Position numbers and translations under genes: made by a program. Positions 6,445 through 11,387 of a DNA stretch of 12,768 nucleotides are shown here, one piece after another. Position 1 is the stretch's first letter. Every line of letters begins with the position of its first letter. A model generated the notes under the pieces. That model had not been told where the DNA came from and searched no databases. It saw only the letters and a program-made list of their open reading frames with translations. The stretch comes from Candidatus Cloacimonadota bacterium (GTDB lineage Bacteria > Cloacimonadota > Cloacimonadia > Cloacimonadales > TCS61): positions 1-12,768 of the forward strand of contig JAQICU010000003.1 in assembly GCA_027858325.1 (NCBI GenBank), in the 5' to 3' direction.

Positions 6445-7203
6445 CTAATCCAATCTACGCTGAATATTGAAACCTAAACGTAAATGAGAATCCTGTGCTG
6501 TACCCAAACTGGTTCTTCGCAAACCAACATCATCCGTATTTGTCAGAAGAAAAATAAATTGATGCCCGTATGTATCAAACTTCAATCCGAAAGCAAATGC
6601 ATCTTCATCTCCTATATACTGTGCAAGTTTTTCACTGGTAGAATCTCTATCCAAAACAGGATAATATTCTCCCAACAAACTAATGTTGTCCACAATCTTG
6701 ATCATTAGTCCAAAACCAAGTACAAGACGTTGATTATAGCCATCATAAGCTGTGTTAAGCGTTGCTGCAAATCGGTCAATGAGCTCTTCATTTTGAAAGG
6801 AAAAATGATACAAAAAATTGTGTCTGGTTGTTTCCGGCTGGCTTAATTCTTCATAGCTGAAATAATCAATTCCGAGCTGACCATAAACAGGGAAATCTTC
6901 TATGTCGATTCGATAGGCAAGACCCAGGATCTTTTCACTTTTACGCCTTGTATATGATATTTTGACGTCAGCTTTTCTATAAAATTGATATCGGGCACTC
7001 AAATTAACATTGGCTCCGGCATCCATACCCAAAAAGTTATCCAAAGGTGCATCTGTGATATCACCATAAAAGCGGTGCCGGATCATGATCTCTGCCTGTT
7101 TCTGCTTCAATCCAGTAGGATTGATCAGGTTGATCATAGAGAAATCAGAAGCCTGAAGTGATACGATTGCTACGAGAAAGGCTACAATCATTTTCAGTCG
7201 CAT
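6445..7203 (-). CDS. DUF5777-like outer-membrane beta-barrel protein
   Basis: Two adjacent ATGs follow AAGGAGGA; the second (7201-7203) has the better spacing and is used here, giving 252 residues. A signal peptide (1-18, ending SLQA before SDFSM) precedes the start typical of this family: NLINPTGLKQKQAEIMIRHR, then YGD, then a stretch rich in alternating hydrophobic and aromatic residues (for example ISLLGEYYPVL, HQFIFLLTNT). The C-terminus, HLRLGFNIQRRLD, looks like a closing strand. No catalytic motif is seen. DUF5777 barrels are known mainly from Bacteroidota-like genomes, often beside cytochromes, and their role is undefined. The start lies nine bases after the stop of the upstream gene and its stop lies 13 bases before the DOMON gene, so the three are co-translated from one message. 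A porin-like or assembly role for an electron conduit is inference only. Confidence 0.78.
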   Translation of the reverse strand: MRLKMIVAFLVAIVSLQASDFSMINLINPTGLKQKQAEIMIRHRFYGDITDAPLDNFLGMDAGANVNLSARYQFYRKADVKISYTRRKSEKILGLAYRIDIEDFPVYGQLGIDYFSYEELSQPETTRHNFLYHFSFQNEELIDRFAATLNTAYDGYNQRLVLGFGLMIKIVDNISLLGEYYPVLDRDSTSEKLAQYIGDEDAFAFGLKFDTYGHQFIFLLTNTDDVGLRRTSLGTAQDSHLRLGFNIQRRLD

Positions 7204-7212
7204 CATTCCTCC

Positions 7213-7548
7213 TTATTCGATTGTTATCGTAACAGATTTTTTTCCTGTTTTATTGCAATTAGTGCGTACCTTGATCGTATCTCCCGATTTTGCATCAATG
7301 ATCTTGTAAACCAGGCTACCATTTTCAATATTATCCTGTTTGGCAAGCTTCTGTTCAATGATATCTTCCTTATTCAAATAGACGATAACTTCGAAAATAA
7401 AATGTTTCTCTGCATCTTTGACCTTATGATCAAAATTTACAGTCAGGATTGAAGTTTCCTGATCAAACTCTAAATTTACTTCTGAAGCCGGATGCGCCAG
7501 CAACAGTGAACTTCCGATTAAACAAATAACTAATAATACATACTTCAT
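7213..7548 (-). CDS. Secreted small protein resembling superoxide reductase/desulfoferrodoxin domain
   Basis: ATG at 7546-7548 is chosen because GGAGGA ends five bases upstream; an in-frame ATG at 7558 overlaps that site. It has 111 residues: signal peptide 1-18 (cut after LLLA) and a mature domain of about 93 residues starting HPAS. The spacing of H19, H41 (DHKVKD), H49 (AEKHFIFEV) and C98 (NCNKTG) echoes the iron ligands of desulfoferrodoxin centre II: a first His, HPM, EEKHYI and CNxHG. The last His of CNxHG is Thr101 here, so one of the four His ligands would be missing. That likeness is my own pattern reading. If right, it is a periplasmic Ig-like domain with an altered iron site. It lies between the membrane cytochrome and barrel genes of the operon. 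Secretion is well supported; function is uncertain. Confidence 0.75.
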   Translation of the reverse strand: MKYVLLVICLIGSSLLLAHPASEVNLEFDQETSILTVNFDHKVKDAEKHFIFEVIVYLNKEDIIEQKLAKQDNIENGSLVYKIIDAKSGDTIKVRTNCNKTGKKSVTITIE

Positions 7549-7632
7549 TGTTTCCTCCATTTTTTAATTAAACAGTTGAGATTGCTTCGTTTGTATTTGC
7601 CAGAAGTCTCCTCGCAAAGACAATCACGACTG

Positions 7633-7863
7633 TTATTTCTTCTTTTTGAAATATACTGCTTTAACCCAATTAAAGTTAAGAATGAAGTGAAAGATTCCCA
7701 GAATGATAAAAATGATTCCAGCAAACTCATGTGTTTTATACAAGAATTCACTACCCTGGATCTCTGATGGAATGAATTTGTAGAAGATCAATGAAAATGC
7801 TGTGATGATAAATGACAAAATTAAAAAAATATTCAGAACTTTAAGTACTTTCTGTTTGTTCAT
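7633..7863 (-). CDS. DUF4405-like small membrane cytochrome
   Basis: Start chosen at ATG 7861-7863, preceded by AGGAGAG; an upstream in-frame ATG at 7878 lies before this site. It has 76 residues with two membrane helices (about 9-28 and 46-65) and a Lys-rich C-terminus in the cytoplasm. Helix 2 reads THEFAGIIFIILGIFHFILN, with H45 and H59 fourteen residues apart, the spacing by which one helix holds two stacked b-type hemes. This H-E-x-x-G...H-x-x-L-N-x-x-W pattern is that of DUF4405, the flavinylation-associated cytochrome family. With only one His-bearing helix, a dimer would be needed to complete bis-His ligation. It is the first gene of the operon, 84 bases ahead of the small secreted protein, under a good promoter. 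Likely role: passing electrons from the quinone pool or a flavoprotein to the periplasm (inference). Confidence 0.8.
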   Translation of the reverse strand: MNKQKVLKVLNIFLILSFIITAFSLIFYKFIPSEIQGSEFLYKTHEFAGIIFIILGIFHFILNFNWVKAVYFKKKK

Positions 7864-7900
7864 ACACTCTCCTCTCATTTTTAAAATTCGAATATGCTTG

Positions 7901-7928
7901 ATAGTATGTAATTCTTTTTTTTTGTCAA
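7901..7928 (-). promoter_or_regulatory. Sigma-70-like promoter of the DUF4405-DOMON operon
   Basis: The minus strand has TTGACA (7923-7928), a 16-base A-rich spacer and TACTAT (7901-7906), ending 37 bases before the ATG. It is the only good match in the gap ahead of this operon. Confidence 0.6.
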
Positions 7929-8046
7929 ATAATTTAGATTTTCAATTTATTAGAAGCATAAATAATATACTTACAAAGACAGGAAATAAAAATTGTATAT
8001 TAAAAAATTTGACATCTATATTCATAAAATCTTAAGTTTGTTTATT

Positions 8047-8337
8047 ATGAAAAATTTAAGTAAATGTGGTGTGTGTTGTTCTACAGATTGCAAAGCATAT
8101 AAAATTGAATGTGAAGGTTGCAACGAGCTTAAAGGGAAAGTTCCCTGGGCTAAATTCTTAGATAAAATCCTTTGTCCAATTTATGAATGTGCTGAACAGA
8201 AGGGATTCCCATCTTGCAAAGAATGTGGAAAGGCACCTTGTGAACTTTGGATAACAACCAGAGATCCGGATTTTACAGATGAAGAATTTCAGGCAGATAT
8301 AGATTCACGATTGAAGAATTTTGAAGAGCAGAGATAA
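8047..8337 (+). CDS. Cys-rich DUF3795 domain protein
   Basis: The protein has 96 residues with 11 Cys: 7, 10, 11, 15, 22, 25, 43, 48, 57, 60 and 65. The opening CGVCCSTDCKAYKIECEGC and the later CKECGKAPC are the pattern of DUF3795, a small probable zinc- or cluster-binding family of unknown role in anaerobes and methanogens. The ATG at 8047 puts the first Cys at residue 7, as expected for the family; it lacks a good ribosome binding site, and a TTG at 7993 with an AGGA upstream is an alternative giving 18 more residues. It is cytoplasmic, transcribed away from the DOMON operon, with no clear partner. Confidence 0.82.
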   Translation: MKNLSKCGVCCSTDCKAYKIECEGCNELKGKVPWAKFLDKILCPIYECAEQKGFPSCKECGKAPCELWITTRDPDFTDEEFQADIDSRLKNFEEQR

Positions 8338-8528
8338 AAGATTTGACTTCAATTTTAATGAAATTTAACAGTTTTAGAAGGATTTTGAGTATAAATAAAT
8401 AACGATTTGAAAGGGAGTGTAGTTAAATGAGAAATAAACACCATGGTATGTATACACCCAGATTGGCTATATAAGAACAATGAATATACATTCAAGTTAC
8501 CTGTAATGTAAGACTTATAAGAACATTT

Positions 8529-8819
8529 ATGATTATGCAGAACAAAAGACTTATCATAATCGGACTCACTTCGGTAATTCTATTACTCATACCATTACTA
8601 GCGATGCAGTTCACAGATGAAGTAAATTGGACGGGGTTCGATTTTGTCGTCGCGGGAGTTCTCTTACTCGGCACTGGTCTAATGTGTGAGCTTGTAATAA
8701 GGAAGGTAAACAAAATCAAATACCGAATCGCTATCTGTGTAGCTTTTCTGGTTGTTCTCTTTCTCATTTGGTCGGAACTTGCAGTTGGCATCTTCGGGAC
8801 ACAACTCAGCGGACAGTAG
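8529..8819 (+). CDS. Small three-helix membrane protein
   Basis: The protein has 96 residues with three hydrophobic segments: about 8-26, 37-57 and 65-85. Between segments 1 and 2 is MQFTDEVNWTGFDF, a loop I have seen in uncharacterised membrane proteins of Bacteroidota-like genomes, and segment 3 ends in ELAVGIFGT. No catalytic or metal motif is visible. ATG at 8529 or 8535 could be used; neither has a convincing ribosome binding site. Its upstream flank repeats TATAAGAACA (8470-8479 and 8516-8525), and an imperfect hairpin followed by AATTAGAACA (8908-8917) lies downstream, so it may be a transferred cassette. Codon choice looks slightly less AT-biased than its neighbours, judged by eye only. 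Confidence 0.75.
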   Translation: MIMQNKRLIIIGLTSVILLLIPLLAMQFTDEVNWTGFDFVVAGVLLLGTGLMCELVIRKVNKIKYRIAICVAFLVVLFLIWSELAVGIFGTQLSGQ

Positions 8820-8860
8820 ATTGTAAATTGAAAAAACAAATCACTGCTGGCAACAAGGGT

Positions 8861-8911
8861 TATTAATAATGTGCTACGCGCCACGCTTCATAGCCTGGAC
8901 TATTATCAATT
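8861..8911. repeat. Imperfect hairpin downstream of the small membrane protein (attC-like?)
   Basis: The arms ATAAT (8866-8870) and ATTAT (8902-8906), then GCTA (8873-8876) and TAGC (8891-8894), enclose a GC-rich tip GCG-CCA-CGC; unpaired bases lie on one side between the two stems. The arrangement of outer and inner stems with bulges resembles integron attC sites, but canonical RYYYAAC and GTTRRRY core boxes are not both present. It is too T-poor to be a clear terminator. Confidence 0.35.
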
Positions 8912-8933
8912 AGAACAAATCAAAAAAATTTCC

Positions 8934-10148
8934 TTAAAAATCATACCTCACTTTCATAAACATCATATCATTTTCATCGTATTGTCCAAAATTTCCTTCC
9001 TCACCCACAAAGATATTTGCTCCTAACTGAACTTCAAATCCATCGGCAATATCATAAGCAATTTTAGGACGCAGGAGTGCATCTTCATTATTGATGCCGT
9101 AATAGGTAAAGAATTCCAATCGCAAAGTTTCACGCAGGTAATCTTCCGTAATTAGGAAAGTCATCGTGTTTGAGAATTCATCATTACGCATATCTTCTTC
9201 GTAATCCAGAATGTACTCTTGAATAAATTGAAAGCTGATATTCATTCCAAACCAGTTATGATCGTAGCCTATAAGATATTGTGCATAATCTTTTTCTTTA
9301 ACACCATTTACAGATAAATCTTCAGCAGCAAATCTCTTCTCAAAATAATAGGCTCCTTCTCCGCGTACAACTGCTCCACCTACAGCTTTACTGAAACTTG
9401 CTCCAGCCAGTGGAAGCCGGTGATATTCCGGTTTGATGAGGATAGTTGTATCTGGTTGAGCAAATATATGCATCGCAGGATTATCATCCCACATATAAGC
9501 AGCCATTACTTCAAAATCAAGGGCACTTCCCAGGTAAGAATATTTTAAGGCTATTTCACTTTCGGAAAGCTTATTTTCTACTTCAACGTTGGAATATTCG
9601 TAATCTATAAACATCAGTGGATAAGTCATTTCAGGAGACCAGATCGAGTTTTCTTCCGGAAGAATTGTAGCTTGGAAAGTGGGAATCCAGACCGCTTCAA
9701 AAGTAGAATTTCCCGAATAATAATCAAATTTTATAGCATTTGTTCCAATACGGATCTCTTCAAAATCGGGTAGAATAAATTCCGAAAGATCACGAGGTGA
9801 GATAACATCGGTAATAAAAACGCCGTCCGCCTTTCCCCAAATTATCTGCTGCTTTCCAATGCGCAAATCGAAATTATTAAAATAGATTTCCATAAATGAT
9901 TGTCTGATTGAAATATCTAAATTGTTATTTAGAGCATCGTAATCGAACACCGGATTAATAAAAAGGGCAACATTACCTTTTCCATAATCCAGTTTCCAAT
10001 CAAAAGTGTTTTGCAAAACCGAGTACTCTCCGTCTTGATCTGTTAATGCTCCGAGATAAGTTCGCACAAATCCGTGATGTGTTATCTGTGCGTTCAGCAT
10101 TATTGTTACCGTTAACAGTAAAAAAATTATTGTTATTTTTTGTTTCAT
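8934..10148 (-). CDS. DUF1302-like outer-membrane beta-barrel protein
   Basis: ATG at 10146-10148 has GGAGGA directly upstream (10153-10158); a TTG at 10160 is the only longer alternative. It has 404 residues. The signal peptide (1-20) ends MLNA before QITHHG. The region LRIGKQQIIWGKADG, then VISPRDLSEFILPDFEE and NAIKFDYYSG matches the layout of DUF1302 proteins (R-x-G-R/K-Q...WG...NPxDL). The remainder is rich in aromatic alternating strands and ends MFMKVRYDF, with the terminal Phe used by the barrel assembly machinery. DUF1302 proteins often occur with RND-type exporters and LolA-like proteins, as here, and are thought to form the outer-membrane exit for hydrophobic compounds. Third gene of the block, 244 bases after the LolA-like gene. 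Substrate unknown. Confidence 0.8.
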   Translation of the reverse strand: MKQKITIIFLLLTVTIMLNAQITHHGFVRTYLGALTDQDGEYSVLQNTFDWKLDYGKGNVALFINPVFDYDALNNNLDISIRQSFMEIYFNNFDLRIGKQQIIWGKADGVFITDVISPRDLSEFILPDFEEIRIGTNAIKFDYYSGNSTFEAVWIPTFQATILPEENSIWSPEMTYPLMFIDYEYSNVEVENKLSESEIALKYSYLGSALDFEVMAAYMWDDNPAMHIFAQPDTTILIKPEYHRLPLAGASFSKAVGGAVVRGEGAYYFEKRFAAEDLSVNGVKEKDYAQYLIGYDHNWFGMNISFQFIQEYILDYEEDMRNDEFSNTMTFLITEDYLRETLRLEFFTYYGINNEDALLRPKIAYDIADGFEVQLGANIFVGEEGNFGQYDENDMMFMKVRYDF

Positions 10149-10209
10149 TTTATCCTCCAATATCGTTTAAGTCTCGACTCGAAAAACCATTATTCTTTTT
10201 CCTTTTATG

Positions 10210-10230
10210 TCGCTCCTAAGGAGCTTTGTT
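10210..10230. repeat. Dispersed palindromic repeat, copy 1 (GCTCCTAAGGAGC core)
   Basis: TCGCTCCTAAGGAGCTTTG plus two T is identical over 21 bases to 11217-11237. The core is a 6-bp inverted repeat around one base. I recall CAAAGCTCC-x-AGGAGCG elements as very frequent in Bacteroidota/Chlorobi-type genomes. Confidence 0.75.
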
Positions 10231-10248
10231 CTATTTTCTTACAACAAG

Positions 10249-10268
10249 CCCAAAGCTAACGCGTTGGG
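10249..10268. repeat. Inverted repeat CCCAA...TTGGG with AACGCGTT core
   Basis: CCCAA (10249-10253) and TTGGG (10264-10268) flank an 8-bp palindrome AACGCGTT overlapping the right arm. With the neighbouring CGCTACATTGAAGCGACA stretch (10311-10328) it makes this gap mostly repeat-like. Confidence 0.5.
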
Positions 10269-10372
10269 TTACAAAGATTTCACCGCGCTGCGTTTTAAGT
10301 ATTTTCATTACGCTACATTGAAGCGACATTTGTTTTTAGCTATTTTACAATTTTCATTTAAAATTTTACATT

Positions 10373-10392
10373 CTCAAAGTCGGAGCTTTGAG
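10373..10392 (-). repeat. Hairpin abutting the stop of the LolA-like gene
   Basis: CTCAAAG (10373-10379) and CTTTGAG (10386-10392) form a 7-bp stem with a six-base loop immediately after the stop codon. It includes CAAAGCTCC, as in the dispersed element nearby. No T-tract follows, so it is more likely a repeat or RNA-stabilising hairpin than a terminator. Confidence 0.5.
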
Positions 10393-11166
10393 TTACATTC
10401 CTCTTTTCATCATGCGTTCGGTAAATTTATTATCGGAAAAGCCTGTATCTAAAGTAACATTTTTCAGTATCATTTTTGTAGTATGATCTTTTTGGACATT
10501 ATGCATTTCAGAAAGTGTAATAACAATGTAGTCTTTGATCACTTCCGTTTCTTTCACGGTTAGCGTCTTCAGCAGATCTTCGTCTTCATCATAAAATTCT
10601 TTTTTCTTGCCGATCCATTTATCTTTAATGATCCAGCTAACTGTTTTGGAATACATATATTCTTCTTCTTTAGGAATACTCTCTACCACATAGCAATCTT
10701 CTCCATCGATTGTTTCCTCTCGTAATAATTTGTGTGAATCAGATGATGGTTGGCGATCTCCCAGATCATCATAAGTGAAATCCGATCCCATAAAATAATC
10801 ACTTTTACTGTCGCTGGATATTCGTTTCACTTTTTTAAGAGCAGGAAGATAGATCCACTGATCATCGTTTTTTTCCGCTTCGTCATAACTCCAATACATG
10901 AAAGAAGTATTGCGTACATCGGCAGGTGAAACAAAGAACATTATTTTCTTTTCCATATCACCGAATTCTTTTAAGAATTGTTTGATCTCGCGTACTCGTT
11001 CATCTCCACGGGAATTGATAAGTGCCATTGTCAAATCGCCTTCCTGATCTTGTCCGGTTGGACGGTTATAAACATTTTCGATAATTTTAAGTCCAGTGAT
11101 TTCCTGAGCAGTTAATGTTGCCGTCATAATTAATACTGCCATTAAAATAATTGTAATTTTTTTCAT
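10393..11166 (-). CDS. LolA-like periplasmic protein (outer membrane lipoprotein-sorting family)
   Basis: The protein has 257 residues. The signal peptide (1-20) ends ATLTA before QEITG. Family landmarks are MFFVSPADVRNTSFMYWSY (76-94), QWIYLPALKKVKRI (103-116) and FMGSDFTYDDLGDR (125-138), followed by strands of a half-barrel fold. The family resembles LolA and binds acyl chains; members paired with RND/MMPL exporters are thought to carry lipid or another hydrophobic cargo across the periplasm rather than sort lipoproteins in general. ATG 11164-11166 follows GGAGGA. It lies between the exporter and the outer-membrane barrel gene, which fits a periplasmic shuttle role (inference from context). 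It ends MMKRGM, without an obvious anchor. Confidence 0.9.
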   Translation of the reverse strand: MKKITIILMAVLIMTATLTAQEITGLKIIENVYNRPTGQDQEGDLTMALINSRGDERVREIKQFLKEFGDMEKKIMFFVSPADVRNTSFMYWSYDEAEKNDDQWIYLPALKKVKRISSDSKSDYFMGSDFTYDDLGDRQPSSDSHKLLREETIDGEDCYVVESIPKEEEYMYSKTVSWIIKDKWIGKKKEFYDEDEDLLKTLTVKETEVIKDYIVITLSEMHNVQKDHTTKMILKNVTLDTGFSDNKFTERMMKRGM

Positions 11167-11216
11167 TTTTCCTCCTGATTTTTTGTTATTAATTTACGAT
11201 AAATCCCTTTTTCATT

Positions 11217-11237
11217 TCGCTCCTAAGGAGCTTTGTT
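11217..11237. repeat. Dispersed palindromic repeat, copy 2 (GCTCCTAAGGAGC core)
   Basis: Identical over 21 bases to 10210-10230, same orientation, about 1 kb apart, and again upstream of a ribosome binding site in the same block. Confidence 0.75.
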
Positions 11238-11241
11238 AACT

Positions 11242-11266
11242 CGTTACCAAACCCTGTTTGGTAACG
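11242..11266. repeat. Perfect 11-bp inverted repeat CGTTACCAAAC
   Basis: CGTTACCAAAC (11242-11252), loop CCT, GTTTGGTAACG (11256-11266). This CGTT...AACG style with a short loop resembles REP-like elements of the CGTTCCCAAxx...GGGAACG type. No T-tract follows on either strand. Confidence 0.7.
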
Positions 11267-11283
11267 CTATGATTCTTTTCCCA

Positions 11284-11305
11284 TTCCCAAAGAGGGCTTT
11301 GGGAA
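11284..11305. repeat. 9-bp inverted repeat TTCCCAAAG
   Basis: TTCCCAAAG (11284-11292), loop AGGG, CTTTGGGAA (11297-11305), followed by CG. It appears to be a second member of the same element class as the repeat 18 bases away. Confidence 0.7.
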
Positions 11306-11351
11306 CGAGAAATTGATTTTATGTTTACATTCGTCTGCACTTGCCCAAACA

Positions 11352-11382
11352 ATCGGAAGATCAGCAAGCTGAACATTCCGAT
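11352..11382 (-). other. Two-part hairpin just after the exporter stop codon
   Basis: ATCGGAA (11352-11358) pairs with TTCCGAT (11376-11382), and inside it TCAGC (11361-11365) pairs with GCTGA (11368-11372) around an AA loop, with small internal bulges. It begins five bases after the stop codon of the RND/MMPL gene. The tail is TGTTTGGG on the minus strand, a poor T-tract, so it could be a weak terminator, an attenuator or a 3'-end stabiliser. Confidence 0.5.
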
Positions 11383-11387
11383 GATTT

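Noticed and set aside
6112..6477. 121-codon plus-strand frame opposite the DOMON gene
   Set aside because: Antisense shadow of a well-supported lipoprotein gene, with no ribosome binding site.
8427..8474. 15-codon frame with AAAGGGAG upstream (MRNKHHGMYTPRLAI)
   Set aside because: Too short, no similarity recognised and no partner; at best a decayed gene start.
8492..8884. 130-codon minus-strand frame opposite the small membrane protein
   Set aside because: The plus-strand product has clean membrane helices and a family-like loop; the minus-strand product is Thr/Ser-rich and runs through the hairpin.
8861..8911. Hairpin as an intrinsic terminator for the small membrane protein or the DUF1302-like gene
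   Set aside because: Bulged stem and no T-tract directly after it on either strand.
10210..10392. Plus-strand 81-codon frame in the gap after the LolA-like gene
   Set aside because: It runs across several palindromic repeats and has no ribosome binding site; it is repeat DNA that happens to be open.
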